In this document: piece by piece, positions 54,101 through 61,511 of the stretch
Position numbering within the stretch: the first letter of the stretch is position 1
How the letters are laid out: each line of letters begins with the position of its first letter
Source: JAAYHG01 sp012735455
GTDB lineage: Bacteria; Bacillota; DTU030; DUMP01
Direction of reading: 5' to 3'
DNA: 64,000 bases
Assembly (NCBI GenBank): GCA_050951365.1
Contig: JBMNIX010000008.1
Coordinates: forward strand, 19,190 to 83,189
The notes under the pieces: model-generated
The model's database searches: none
What the model was told of the DNA's origin: nothing
What the model saw: only the letters and a program-made list of their open reading frames with translations
Translations under genes and position numbers: made by a program

Positions 54101-54813
54101 CCCGCGACGACATTATGTTGTTTCTCATGGCTAAGGGGGTAGAACCAGCCATGGCCTTCAAGATTATGGAGAACGTGCGTAAAGGTAAGGGCCTTAAGCC
54201 TGAGATGGAGGCGGCTATGCGGGAAAATGGGGTCCCAGAGTGGTATATCGCCTCCTGCCGCAAAATCAAGTACATGTTTCCTAAGGCTCACGCGGCAGCT
54301 TACGTTCTTATGGCTTACCGCATCGCCTATTTTAAGGTGCATTACCCGGCGGCTTTTTACGCCACTTATTTTTCTGTTCGTGCCTCCGATCTGGATTTGG
54401 AGGTGGCGCTTAAAGGTAAGGAGGCAGTCAAGACTAAGCTGGCTGAACTCGAGGCTAAGGGTAACGAGGCTACAGCTAAAGAGAAGGGAATGCTTACTGT
54501 ACTGGAAGTTGTACTGGAGATGTTGCAGCGAGGGATCTCTTTTGTACCTTTGGACCTCAACCGTTCCCATTCAACACGTTTTCTCCTTACCCCCGCGGGC
54601 CTCTTGCCACCCTTTGTCAGTTTACCCGGGTTAGGTCAGGCTGCGGCTGAGAACATCGTACGTGCTCGTGAAGAAAGGCCCTTCTCTTCACAAGAAGATC
54701 TTAGGGTTCGGGCCCGTTTATCGCGAAGCATAATGGCTATGTTAGGGCAGGCACGTTGCTTAGACCATCTGCCCGAGAACGATCAGCTGACCCTGTTTCA
54801 AGCCTTATCCTGA
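51100..54813 (+). CDS. polC: Replicative DNA polymerase III alpha subunit PolC lacking the exonuclease domain
   Basis: Gram-positive-type replicative polymerase, 1237 residues. Order: N-terminal domain (about 1-230), OB fold (about 235-320), PHP domain (from 329, ELHLHTKMSSMD, AITDHGSVQAFPEA), polymerase core. The core has PDIDLNFSGEYQ (Asp762, Asp764), zinc cysteines 708, 711, 733 and 736, and the C-terminal DHLPENDQLTLF. Usual PolC is about 1430 residues because a DEDD 3'-5' exonuclease is inserted in the PHP domain. Here the PHP runs from YGVEGYLVED (about 390-400) directly to YHIIILAQNQ (about 411), so the roughly 180-residue insert is absent. The flanks are intact and in frame, so this is not an indel error. 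Confidence 0.95.
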   Translation: MTEEMTAAVWPGLIAKLPLRPEARSRLAAVELLLVEVSPSGDSWDIKLCGPARIEESIIQELRRALTAVAVTKPNISVDFEVTERPAVCSDLDEVWPEVLCNLGTRLPFLRVWLSTAWYDREGDLLKLYLGNKFACHLFSARRGEAILSSLIETVTGETLQVVVECDEAQDQERYEELAVAWEEETRQYLEEIKESVQQRGLTENKDGPPSGLITGTPITTSPQPISSLSDLGSTVTVEGCVSCVEVQKTKRGKTLLSIDLADETDAVSIKALLRKKYEEEAAPTLKVGSWIRVKGELTFDRFAGEEIIWASNIQLVPAPEDWDNATGKRVELHLHTKMSSMDATTELRELFATLKRWQHKAVAITDHGSVQAFPEAYELGKEFGIKVVYGVEGYLVEDNVDPLSDKAHTYHIIILAQNQRGLKNLYELITLSHLNYFHRVPRLPRKVLAQYREGLIFGSACEAGEVFQALLNGASEEEIYRRAAFYDYLEIQPRGNNAFLVREGRLTEAGLLDLNRRIVKLGAALGKAVVATGDVHFLRPQDEVLRRILMAGQNFADANLQPPLYLKKTEEMLEEFAYLGPEAAREVVIVAPERLVASVEEVEPIPSGLSTPIIAGAEEEIEGMSRRRAAELYGDPLPGLVAKRLHKELDSIVSNGFSVIYLIAQRLVKKSLEDGYLVGSRGSVGSSFVATLCGITEVNPLPPHYRCPHCQYSEFVQDGTVGSGFDLPDKECPRCGTALVKDGQDIPFETFLGFEGDKVPDIDLNFSGEYQSRIHKYTEELFGADRVFRAGTISTIAERTAYGFVKAYAEQHSLKWRRAQMDRLVKGLTGVRRTTGQHPGGLMIVPDYCHIHDFTPVQHPADAKDSDVVTTHFDYRSISSRLLKLDLLGHDDPTVLKMLEEFTGVNPRSIPPADPETLALFSSVDPLGVTADDIGTEVGTIGLPEFGTRFVRQMLVDTRPTTFSELVRISGLSHGTDVWLNNAQDLIKNGQASLAEVISTRDDIMLFLMAKGVEPAMAFKIMENVRKGKGLKPEMEAAMRENGVPEWYIASCRKIKYMFPKAHAAAYVLMAYRIAYFKVHYPAAFYATYFSVRASDLDLEVALKGKEAVKTKLAELEAKGNEATAKEKGMLTVLEVVLEMLQRGISFVPLDLNRSHSTRFLLTPAGLLPPFVSLPGLGQAAAENIVRAREERPFSSQEDLRVRARLSRSIMAMLGQARCLDHLPENDQLTLFQALS

Positions 54814-54828
54814 GGCCGTGGTCCGCGC

Positions 54829-54857
54829 TTGCTTATGGGGTGTGGGCGTGCTATACT
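54829..54857 (+). promoter_or_regulatory. Sigma-A promoter for the rimP-nusA operon
   Basis: TTGCTT (54829-54834) and TATACT (54852-54857) with 17 bp spacing, right after polC. Transcription would begin near 54864, giving a leader of about 155 bases before rimP. Confidence 0.75.
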
Positions 54858-54892
54858 ACATTTGGTACCAAATCGAGGCTTAAGAGCCGATC

Positions 54893-54934
54893 GGAGGAGT
54901 AAGAGTGGGTTGTTTGCCCACTCTTTCCTATTAG
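54893..54934 (+). promoter_or_regulatory. Leader hairpin coinciding with a possible 9-codon leader peptide
   Basis: AAGAGTGGG (54901-54909) pairs with CCCACTCTT (54917-54925) over a 7-base loop and is followed by TTTCCTATTAG, a terminator-like or attenuator-like hairpin. The same segment is preceded by a perfect GGAGGAG (54893-54899) with 5-base spacing to GTG 54905, which opens GTG-GGT-TGT-TTG-CCC-ACT in a 9-codon frame (MGCLPTLSY) ending at TAG 54932-54934. Ribosomes translating it would block the hairpin. A second, smaller hairpin GTATTG/CAATAC lies at 54964-54982. Attenuation of rimP-nusA is inferred. Confidence 0.45.
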
Positions 54935-55018
54935 ACTTTGTCCCTTAGGGTAGGCTATTTATTGTATTGGAGAAAACAATACTTGGCGATTGTGGGATAG
55001 CAAGAAGGAGGGAGCTGG

Positions 55019-55495
55019 ATGGATACAGTTAGCGACAAGGTCTGGGCCCTTGCGGAACCTTTAGCCAGGGAGGAAGGACTGGAGATTGTTGATGTTACCT
55101 TTACTAAGGAGGGCGGACGCTTTATCCTGAGGATTTATATAGACAAACCAGAAGGGGTCGGAATAGAGGACTGTGAGCGCCTGAGCAACAAGCTGGATCC
55201 CGTTTTAGATAAAGCGGATCCAATTAAGCACGCGTATTACCTTGAGGTTTCCTCGCCGGGCCTTGATCGGCCACTTAAGCGCAGGGAAGACTTCGAGCGT
55301 TTTCGGGGCCACAAGGTCAAGATTAGCACCTATGCTCCTTTAGGTGGACGGCGCCGCTTCACAGGTGTACTCAAGGGCCTGTTGGAGGATAAGGTAGAAA
55401 TAGAATCAAGTTCAGAGGGTACAGTTCTGGTTCCGATAAGTGAGGTCGCTCAAGCCAGGCTTGTGCCGGAGATCAACTGGGAGGGAAAGAAGTGA
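55019..55495 (+). CDS. rimP: Ribosome maturation factor RimP
   Basis: Assists late maturation of the 30S subunit. The 158-residue protein has the family blocks LEIVDVTFTKEGG, LRIYIDKPEGV, YYLEVSSPGLDRPLKR and a C-terminal SH3-like barrel. ATG 55019 follows AAGGAGGGAGC. First gene of the rimP-nusA-infB operon; the stop overlaps the nusA GTG. Confidence 0.95.
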   Translation: MDTVSDKVWALAEPLAREEGLEIVDVTFTKEGGRFILRIYIDKPEGVGIEDCERLSNKLDPVLDKADPIKHAYYLEVSSPGLDRPLKRREDFERFRGHKVKISTYAPLGGRRRFTGVLKGLLEDKVEIESSSEGTVLVPISEVAQARLVPEINWEGKK

Positions 55496-56553
55496 ACCGG
55501 GAGTTCCTAGATGCGCTGGCTCAATTGGAGAAGGAGCGCGGTATTAGTAAGACAGTTTTGTTAGAGGCTTTGGAAGCTGCCCTAGTGTCGGCGTACAAGA
55601 AAAATTTTTCTTCGGCGCAAAACGTCCGGGTTCATATTGACCGGGAGAGCGGTGAAGTGAAGGTATTTGCCCGCAAGGTTGTAGTGGATAAAGTGGAAGA
55701 CCCACGGCTCGAGGTGTCTTTAGAAGAGGCCAAGCAAATGGATCCCAGGTATGAGGTTGAAGATATCATCGAGTTTGAAGTTACCCCGAGGGATTTTGGG
55801 CGTATTGCGGCGCAAAACGCAAAACAAGTGGTTGTGCAGAGGATTCGCGAGGCCGAACGGGGAATTATCTTTGAGGAATTTGCCGATCGCGAGGGTGACA
55901 TTATCACAGGGATTATACAGAAGTTTGAGCAAAAAAACATACTGATAGACCTTGGCCGTGCCGAGGCCATTCTGGCGGCCAGTGAGCAAATGCCCGGTGA
56001 CGTCTACCGAGCCGGCGAGCGCTTGAAAGCCTATGTGTTAGAGGTTAACAGGACTACTAAAGGGCCGCAAATCCTAGTTTCGCGCACGCATCCTGGTTTT
56101 TTGAAACGATTGTTTGAGCTAGAGGTACCTGAGATTCACGATGGCACCGTGGAGATAAAGGCTATTGCTAGGGAAGCAGGAGCTCGGTCCAAAATGGCTG
56201 TTTGGGCACGGGATCCTAATGTAGACCCAGTTGGCGCTTGTGTGGGGCCTAAAGGGATGCGGGTACAGGCGGTGGTTAATGAGCTGCAAGGCGAAAAGAT
56301 CGACATTATCAAGTGGAGCAGTTTACCCGAAGAGTTTATCGCTAGCAGTCTGAGTCCAGCTCGGGTATTACGGGTTGAACTTGCTGAGGATGAGAGGGTT
56401 GCCCGAGTGTTGGTACCAGAGAACCAACTATCCCTGGCTATTGGCAAAGAAGGGCAGAATGCTCGCTTAGCGGCGAAGCTTACTGGTTGGAAAATTGACA
56501 TTAAGAGTGAGCCGCTGGCCGCAAGCGAGGTGAGGGGGGATGAGTTGCCGTGA
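55492..56553 (+). CDS. nusA: Transcription termination/antitermination protein NusA
   Basis: RNA polymerase-binding factor for pausing, termination and antitermination. The 353-residue protein has the N-terminal polymerase-binding domain, an S1 domain (about 135-200) and two KH domains (GACVGPKGMRVQAVVNEL, LSLAIGKEGQNARLAAKLTG). It lacks the acidic repeats of enterobacterial NusA, as usual in Gram-positives. GTG 55492 overlaps rimP, and the end overlaps rnpM. Confidence 0.96.
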   Translation: MNREFLDALAQLEKERGISKTVLLEALEAALVSAYKKNFSSAQNVRVHIDRESGEVKVFARKVVVDKVEDPRLEVSLEEAKQMDPRYEVEDIIEFEVTPRDFGRIAAQNAKQVVVQRIREAERGIIFEEFADREGDIITGIIQKFEQKNILIDLGRAEAILAASEQMPGDVYRAGERLKAYVLEVNRTTKGPQILVSRTHPGFLKRLFELEVPEIHDGTVEIKAIAREAGARSKMAVWARDPNVDPVGACVGPKGMRVQAVVNELQGEKIDIIKWSSLPEEFIASSLSPARVLRVELAEDERVARVLVPENQLSLAIGKEGQNARLAAKLTGWKIDIKSEPLAASEVRGDELP

Positions 56554-56816
56554 AACAACGTCGGATTCCACTTCGCATGTGCGTGGGCTGTCAAGAGATG
56601 CGGCCAAAGCGAGAACTGCTCAGGGTAGTGCGCACTCCAGAGAAGAAGGTGGAGGTAGATCGTACCGGCAAGCGGTCTGGCCGGGGAGCGTACATTTGCC
56701 CGCGACGGGAGTGTCTGGTCAAAGCAATTCAAGGCAAGAGGTTGCAGAAGGCGCTGGAGACGGATCTCCCACCCGAGATTATGCAAGAGCTAGAGGACAG
56801 GCTCGTGGAGATATAA
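56550..56816 (+). CDS. rnpM: RNase P modulator RnpM (YlxR)
   Basis: An 88-residue protein of the YlxR (DUF448) family, shown in other Bacillota to bind RNase P RNA. Conserved features are RMCVGCQEMRPKRELLRVVR and GRGAYICPRRECL. GTG 56550 overlaps the nusA stop (GTGA). It ends TAA 56814-56816, at the point where the ylxQ frame begins. Confidence 0.92.
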   Translation: MKQRRIPLRMCVGCQEMRPKRELLRVVRTPEKKVEVDRTGKRSGRGAYICPRRECLVKAIQGKRLQKALETDLPPEIMQELEDRLVEI

Positions 56817-57130
56817 CCTCCGTTCTGTCACTTGTGGGGTTAGCTCTAAAGGCCGGTAAACTCATGTTAGGGGACCAAGCCTGCCGTAAGGCCCTGGCTC
56901 TGGGGCAGGGGCGGCTCGTGATTCTAGCGGATGACGCCAGCGAACGCACGCGTCGGACGTTCTTGGAGTTGGCGCAGACCACAGGTGTGCCGGCCTGTTA
57001 CCTAGGGAGAAAAACCCAATTGGGGCAACGTTTGGGAAGAGAGCAAGTGGCAGTTCTGGTGGTTACCGATGTATCCCTGGCTCAGGCCATTAAGAAGGCG
57101 CTAGCTGGAGATGAGAAACTACGGGGGTGA
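56813..57130 (+). CDS. ylxQ: L7Ae-family RNA-binding protein YlxQ, start codon unclear
   Basis: L7Ae/L30e-fold protein of about 105 residues, an RNA-binding family always found between rnpM and infB in Bacillota. The body is clear: LVGLALKAGKLMLGDQACRKAL, then LVILADDASERTRR, then VLVVTDVSLAQAIKKAL. The start is not. No ATG, GTG or TTG precedes the domain in frame, except in a long upstream reading from 56540 that fully overlaps rnpM. The expected start is an ATA at 56813 (ATATAACC where ATATGACC would be a normal ATGA overlap). GTG 56834 would remove the first strand residues. Either ATA is used or one base differs from the true sequence. Confidence 0.8.
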   Translation: MTSVLSLVGLALKAGKLMLGDQACRKALALGQGRLVILADDASERTRRTFLELAQTTGVPACYLGRKTQLGQRLGREQVAVLVVTDVSLAQAIKKALAGDEKLRG

Positions 57131-57136
57131 GAGTAG

Positions 57137-59206
57137 ATGGGCAAGGTTCGTGTCCATGAGTTAGCTAAGGAACTAAAGATTAGCAGTAAGGAGCTCATGG
57201 AGCTCCTGGGCGAGATGGGCATCACTGTACGCAATCACATGAGTACACTGGACGACCAAATGGTGGAAGAGGTCAAGTCTAGCCTAGGCTCAGACTTAGA
57301 TACACCTGAGGTCTTGGTCGAGGTAGATATAGATGAAGAAGAGGAATTGCCATCTCCACGTAGACGTCCGGCCGTTGATAAAAAAGGCAAGGGTAAAGAG
57401 GGTCGTGACAAACGCGTAACCAAGAGGGAAAAATCGAAGACAGAGGGGCAAGAGAAGACGGAAGCTGCCCCGATTGAACTGCCGGAGAATATGACTGTGC
57501 AGGATTTGGCTACAAGACTGGGACGGCCTGGAAGTCAAGTAGTCAAGCTCCTTTTCAGCCAAGGGGTTATGGCCGGGCTTAACCAGACCATCGCCTATGA
57601 TGCTGCAGCCAAGGTGGCAGAGAAGCTTGGTTTTGTTATTACCCGTGTTACTACAGGCATGGAAGAAGTTGAGGAAGAGGAAGATCGACCAGAAGACCTG
57701 CGTGAACGTCCGCCGGTGGTTACGGTAATGGGTCACGTTGACCATGGTAAGACTTCCCTCTTGGATGCCATTCGCCACAGCAACGTCACAAGGCAAGAGG
57801 CTGGCGGTATCACCCAGCACATTGGCGCCTCTGTAATTGAGTACAACAAGAGAAAGGTTGTCTTTATTGATACGCCGGGACACGAGGCCTTTACGGCGAT
57901 GCGAGCCCGTGGTGCGCAGGCCACAGATATTGTTGTACTGGTGGTGGCGGCAGACGATGGTGTCATGCCACAGACGGTGGAGGCCATCAACCACGCTAAG
58001 GCGGCAGGGGTGCCTATCATTGTGGCCATCAACAAAATGGATAAGCCAACGGCCAGACCGGACGTGATCAAGCAGCAACTCACAGAGTATGGATTGGTTG
58101 CAGAGGAGTGGGGCGGAGACACCATCTGCCTGCCAGTGTCGGCGGTGAAACGGCAGGGAATAGACGACCTTCTAGAAATGATACTCTTGGTTGCCGACAT
58201 GCGTGAACTGAAGGCCAACCCCAACCGGCCCGCCCGAGGCATCATTATCGAGGCCGAACTGGATCGTGGCCGTGGACCCGTGGCAACGGTGTTGGTGCAA
58301 AAGGGCACTTTGCGTAAAGGTGATGCCATAGTAGCCGGGACAGCTGCTGGCAAGGTGCGTGCCATGATTGATGACAAGGGTAAGCGGGTGTCTACAGCCG
58401 GACCTTCGCAGCCCGTGTCAATCCTGGGCTTTTCCGAGGTGCCTCAAGCAGGTGACATTCTACGGGTGCTCCCTGACGAGAAGATCGCTCGGGCGACAGC
58501 AGACAAAGAGAAGGACCGTTTACGTGAGCAGGAGCTAAGGGTTAGCCACCGCCTTACTTTGAACGAGTTATATCAGCGTATCCAAGAGGGTGATGTTAAG
58601 GAACTCAATCTGGTGGTTAAGGCTGATGTCCAAGGTTCAGTGGAAGCAGTGCGCCAGTCCTTGGAGAAGCTGTCAACCCCGGAAGTCAAGATTAACGTTA
58701 TTCACGGCGGTGTAGGGGCCATTACCGAGTCGGACGTTATGTTAGCAGCAGCCTCGGGTGCTATTATCATTGGTTTCAATGTCAGGCCTGAAGGCAAAGC
58801 GGCTAAAGCGGCAGAGGATGAGAAAATTGACCTTCGTCTCTATCGCATAATTTATGATGCTATCGATGATATCAAGGCCGCTATGAAGGGACTTTTTGCC
58901 CCCAAATTCCGAGAGGTCTCTCTAGGGAGGGCCGAGGTGCGGGCGCTGTTTCATGTTCCCAGGGCAGGAACAGTGGCTGGCTGCTATGTCACCGAAGGAA
59001 AATTTACCCGCGATGCAGAGGTACGTTTGGTTAGGGATGGTGTGGTGGTGTACGAGGGTAGGCTTTCATCCCTCCGTCGCTTCAAGGACGACGTGCGCGA
59101 GGTGGCAAGCGGGTACGAGTGTGGAATGGGCCTTGAGAACTATCAGGACATCAAAGAGGGGGATGTCATCGAAGCCTTCAAGATGGAAGAGGTGCCGGTA
59201 AGGTAG
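57137..59206 (+). CDS. infB: Translation initiation factor IF-2
   Basis: GTPase that brings initiator tRNA to the 30S subunit. The 689-residue protein has an N-terminal IF2_N fold (RVHELAKELKISSKELMELL), a Lys/Glu-rich linker (about 75-115), a second IF2_N, then the G domain with GHVDHGKT (199-206), DTPGHEAFTAMRARG and NKMDKPTA, and the C-terminal domains. ATG 57137 follows GGTGAG. ylxP (DUF503), often found between infB and rbfA, is absent. Confidence 0.96.
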   Translation: MGKVRVHELAKELKISSKELMELLGEMGITVRNHMSTLDDQMVEEVKSSLGSDLDTPEVLVEVDIDEEEELPSPRRRPAVDKKGKGKEGRDKRVTKREKSKTEGQEKTEAAPIELPENMTVQDLATRLGRPGSQVVKLLFSQGVMAGLNQTIAYDAAAKVAEKLGFVITRVTTGMEEVEEEEDRPEDLRERPPVVTVMGHVDHGKTSLLDAIRHSNVTRQEAGGITQHIGASVIEYNKRKVVFIDTPGHEAFTAMRARGAQATDIVVLVVAADDGVMPQTVEAINHAKAAGVPIIVAINKMDKPTARPDVIKQQLTEYGLVAEEWGGDTICLPVSAVKRQGIDDLLEMILLVADMRELKANPNRPARGIIIEAELDRGRGPVATVLVQKGTLRKGDAIVAGTAAGKVRAMIDDKGKRVSTAGPSQPVSILGFSEVPQAGDILRVLPDEKIARATADKEKDRLREQELRVSHRLTLNELYQRIQEGDVKELNLVVKADVQGSVEAVRQSLEKLSTPEVKINVIHGGVGAITESDVMLAAASGAIIIGFNVRPEGKAAKAAEDEKIDLRLYRIIYDAIDDIKAAMKGLFAPKFREVSLGRAEVRALFHVPRAGTVAGCYVTEGKFTRDAEVRLVRDGVVVYEGRLSSLRRFKDDVREVASGYECGMGLENYQDIKEGDVIEAFKMEEVPVR

Positions 59207-59226
59207 GGCGCTGATCTTGCCTTACC
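59197..59226 (+). other. Hairpin over the infB stop codon
   Basis: GGTAAGGTAGG (59197-59207) pairs with CTTGCCTTACC (59216-59226) in an 11-bp stem with two G-T pairs and an 8-base loop. The infB TAG lies inside the left arm. No T run follows. Probably an mRNA stability or processing element between infB and rbfA. Confidence 0.5.
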
Positions 59227-59255
59227 TCTGGTTACCCAGGCTTTCGGAGGTGACT

Positions 59256-59660
59256 ATGATGGGCAAACTGCGGGAAGCGAAGCTGCAAGAGGCCTTTCGC
59301 CAGGAGATCAGCGATCTTATTCAGCGTGAGTTAAAAGACCCGCGTATCGGTTTTGTCTCGGTTACTGCTGTGGAAATAAGCGGCGATCTGCGTCACGCTA
59401 CAGCCTATGTGAGCATCTTGGGGAGCGAGGAAGAAAAACGGGCCAGCCTAGAGGGCTTGCGGCGAGCCACGGGCTTTGTCCGTTCTGAACTTGGGCGTCG
59501 TATCCGGTTGCGCTATACGCCCGAGCTGGAATTCCGTTTAGATGATTCCATTGCCTACGGCGTTAAGTTGGCGAACCTAATTGGCCAGATACAGAAAGAG
59601 GAAGGAGCCGGACGGGATGACACAAAGCGAGAGGGAGATGATCAGGAGAGTCATCCTTGA
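59256..59660 (+). CDS. rbfA: Ribosome-binding factor A
   Basis: 30S maturation factor that acts near the 16S central pseudoknot. The 134-residue KH-fold protein shows ELKDPRIGFVSVTAVEIS and LRYTPELEFRLDDS. ATG 59256 (or 59259) follows CGGAGGTGA. The longer reading from 59217 lies over the infB hairpin and is not used. The end overlaps nrnA by 44 bases. Confidence 0.94.
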   Translation: MMGKLREAKLQEAFRQEISDLIQRELKDPRIGFVSVTAVEISGDLRHATAYVSILGSEEEKRASLEGLRRATGFVRSELGRRIRLRYTPELEFRLDDSIAYGVKLANLIGQIQKEEGAGRDDTKREGDDQESHP

Positions 59661-60594
59661 GGGCACTGAGTTTGTGTTGGTATGCCACTTGGATCCAGAT
59701 GGTGATGCTATCGGTTCTCTCTTAGGATTTGGCCTCTCTTTGGAAGCGGCGGGTAAGAAGGTTAAGTTTATTAGCCCTGACGGTGTACCACGTAATTACA
59801 CCTTCTTGCCTGGTGCGGCCAGGGTGAAAAAAGAACTGGAAACAATGGCCAGAGGCACGGTAGCAATTGCCTTGGATTGTGCCGATTTGGGACGGACGGG
59901 AGAGGTAGGGGCAATGCTTCAAGACCAACCACACTTCATAAATGTTGACCACCATCCCACCAATACCAATTTCGGGCGCTGGAATATTGTGGATGACAGT
60001 GCTGCTGCTACTGCTGAGCTGGCCTTTTTCCTCATTCAGGAGTTGGGTCTCCCCCTTACTCTGGATGTGGGCATCTGTCTTTATACAGGTATCCATACGG
60101 ATACAGGTGGCTTTCGTTACGAGAACACCACGGCCCGGTCACACGAGGTAGCCATGGCCCTATTGAATTTGGGTGTTAAGCCAGCGCTGATAACCGACTA
60201 CGTATACGATCAGAAGCCATTGACTGAGCTCCGCTTGCTGGCGGGTGCGCTGCAACGGCTGCAGGTTAGCGAGGATGGTTTGCTGGCGTGGATAAGCTTG
60301 CCGAGATCAGTTCTGACTACTTGCGGCACCGACGATACCAGTGGCCTCATCAACTATCCCCGCATGGTAGCGGGCGTAGAATTTGCTTTCCTATTTAAGG
60401 AAGACGAGGATGGTACGGTGCGGGTAAGCTTACGTTCGCGGCAAGTAGATGTAAGCAGGCTAGCGGTTCAGTTTGGTGGTGGTGGACACGCTCGGGCAGC
60501 AGGCTGTACTGTGCCGGGCTCATTGACGACGGTCGAGGAGGCTGTTCTTACGGTTGCCCGTAAGATGCTTCAGGAGGCCAAGGGAAATGCCTGA
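59617..60594 (+). CDS. nrnA: Bifunctional oligoribonuclease and pAp phosphatase NrnA
   Basis: DHH/DHHA1 phosphoesterase that degrades nanoRNAs and 3'-phosphoadenosine 5'-phosphate. The 325-residue protein has LDPDGDAIGS, the DHH at residues 111-113 (NVDHHPTN), a further motif HTDTGGF and the DHHA1 GGGGHARAAG. ATG 59617 lies behind GAAGGAG within rbfA. rbfA-nrnA-truB-ribF is a conserved Bacillota order. Confidence 0.95.
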   Translation: MTQSEREMIRRVILEGTEFVLVCHLDPDGDAIGSLLGFGLSLEAAGKKVKFISPDGVPRNYTFLPGAARVKKELETMARGTVAIALDCADLGRTGEVGAMLQDQPHFINVDHHPTNTNFGRWNIVDDSAAATAELAFFLIQELGLPLTLDVGICLYTGIHTDTGGFRYENTTARSHEVAMALLNLGVKPALITDYVYDQKPLTELRLLAGALQRLQVSEDGLLAWISLPRSVLTTCGTDDTSGLINYPRMVAGVEFAFLFKEDEDGTVRVSLRSRQVDVSRLAVQFGGGGHARAAGCTVPGSLTTVEEAVLTVARKMLQEAKGNA

Positions 60595-61495
60595 TGGTTT
60601 CATTAACATTCTCAAGCCGCCTGGCCTTACTTCACATGACGTGGTGGTTTATGTACGTCGCTTGCTAGGGCTCAAGCGCGTTGGGCATAGCGGTACCCTA
60701 GATCCGTTGGCGAGCGGGGTATTGGTTGTGGCCGTGGGTAGGGCAACGCGCTTAATAAGATATCTGCGGAACGATAAGGTGTACAGGGCCGAAATCACCT
60801 TTGGGCGCAGCACCACCACCATGGATGCTGCTGGGCGGGTTGTGCGAGATGTGCCGCGACCGGTGGGGCGCCAGGAACTGGAAAACACTCTAGCCAGTTT
60901 TTGCGGATGTATTAGTCAGATCCCACCAATGGTCTCTGCAGTCCACCACCAAGGTAAGCGCCTGTATGAACTAGCGCGGGAGGGTCTCGAGGTAGAGCGC
61001 AAGCCGCGCTGGGTGGAGGTGAAGCGCCTCGACCTGCTTGGGTTTCAGGGCGATAATCACTACCCCAAAGCCTTGATCGAGGTTGAGTGCTCCGCAGGAA
61101 CATATGTTCGTGTGTTAGCGGATGATATTGGTACCGAGCTAGGTTGCGGTGCCTACCTCTCCTTCTTGTTACGGACAGCTAGTGGGCCATTTCGAGTCGA
61201 AGCTAGCATAACGCTAGAGGAACTGGCAGCGGCTGTGCAGGATGAAAACTGGGCTTGGCTTATATCACCCCAAAAGGCGTTAGAACAATTACCTATTATT
61301 AGGCTTGAGCCGCTAGCTGCCAAGCAGTTCTCGAATGGACAGGCAGTGTCACTTTCAGATGTAGAGGGGCAGCATTTGGTGCCTGGCAGCCTGTGTATAG
61401 TTGAAGAACATCAAGGTGTATTTCTAGGTGTGGCACGCTGTGTCGAGCGAAAGTACAGTGTAAGGCTGGCGCAACCCGAGGTTGTCTTTAATTGA
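60587..61495 (+). CDS. truB: tRNA pseudouridine-55 synthase TruB
   Basis: Makes pseudouridine 55 in the T-loop of tRNAs. The 302-residue protein has catalytic Asp39 in GHSGTLDPLASGVL, plus PPMVSAVHHQGKRLYELAR and ECSAGTYVRVLADDIG. A C-terminal PUA-like domain follows. ATG 60587 lies at the nrnA end behind AGGAGGCCAAGG. TrmFO, in this same window, modifies the neighbouring U54. Confidence 0.95.
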   Translation: MPDGFINILKPPGLTSHDVVVYVRRLLGLKRVGHSGTLDPLASGVLVVAVGRATRLIRYLRNDKVYRAEITFGRSTTTMDAAGRVVRDVPRPVGRQELENTLASFCGCISQIPPMVSAVHHQGKRLYELAREGLEVERKPRWVEVKRLDLLGFQGDNHYPKALIEVECSAGTYVRVLADDIGTELGCGAYLSFLLRTASGPFRVEASITLEELAAAVQDENWAWLISPQKALEQLPIIRLEPLAAKQFSNGQAVSLSDVEGQHLVPGSLCIVEEHQGVFLGVARCVERKYSVRLAQPEVVFN

Positions 61496-61511
61496 GGAGT
61501 GTGGGACGGGC

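Noticed and set aside
56540..56812. Upstream extension of ylxQ from ATG 56540 fully overlapping rnpM
   Set aside because: The extra roughly 90 residues are low-complexity and unlike the YlxQ family, while rnpM in the other frame is well conserved.
57296..58078. 260-codon open frame on the minus strand opposite infB
   Set aside because: Antisense to the conserved G domain of IF-2; the translation has no protein-like features.
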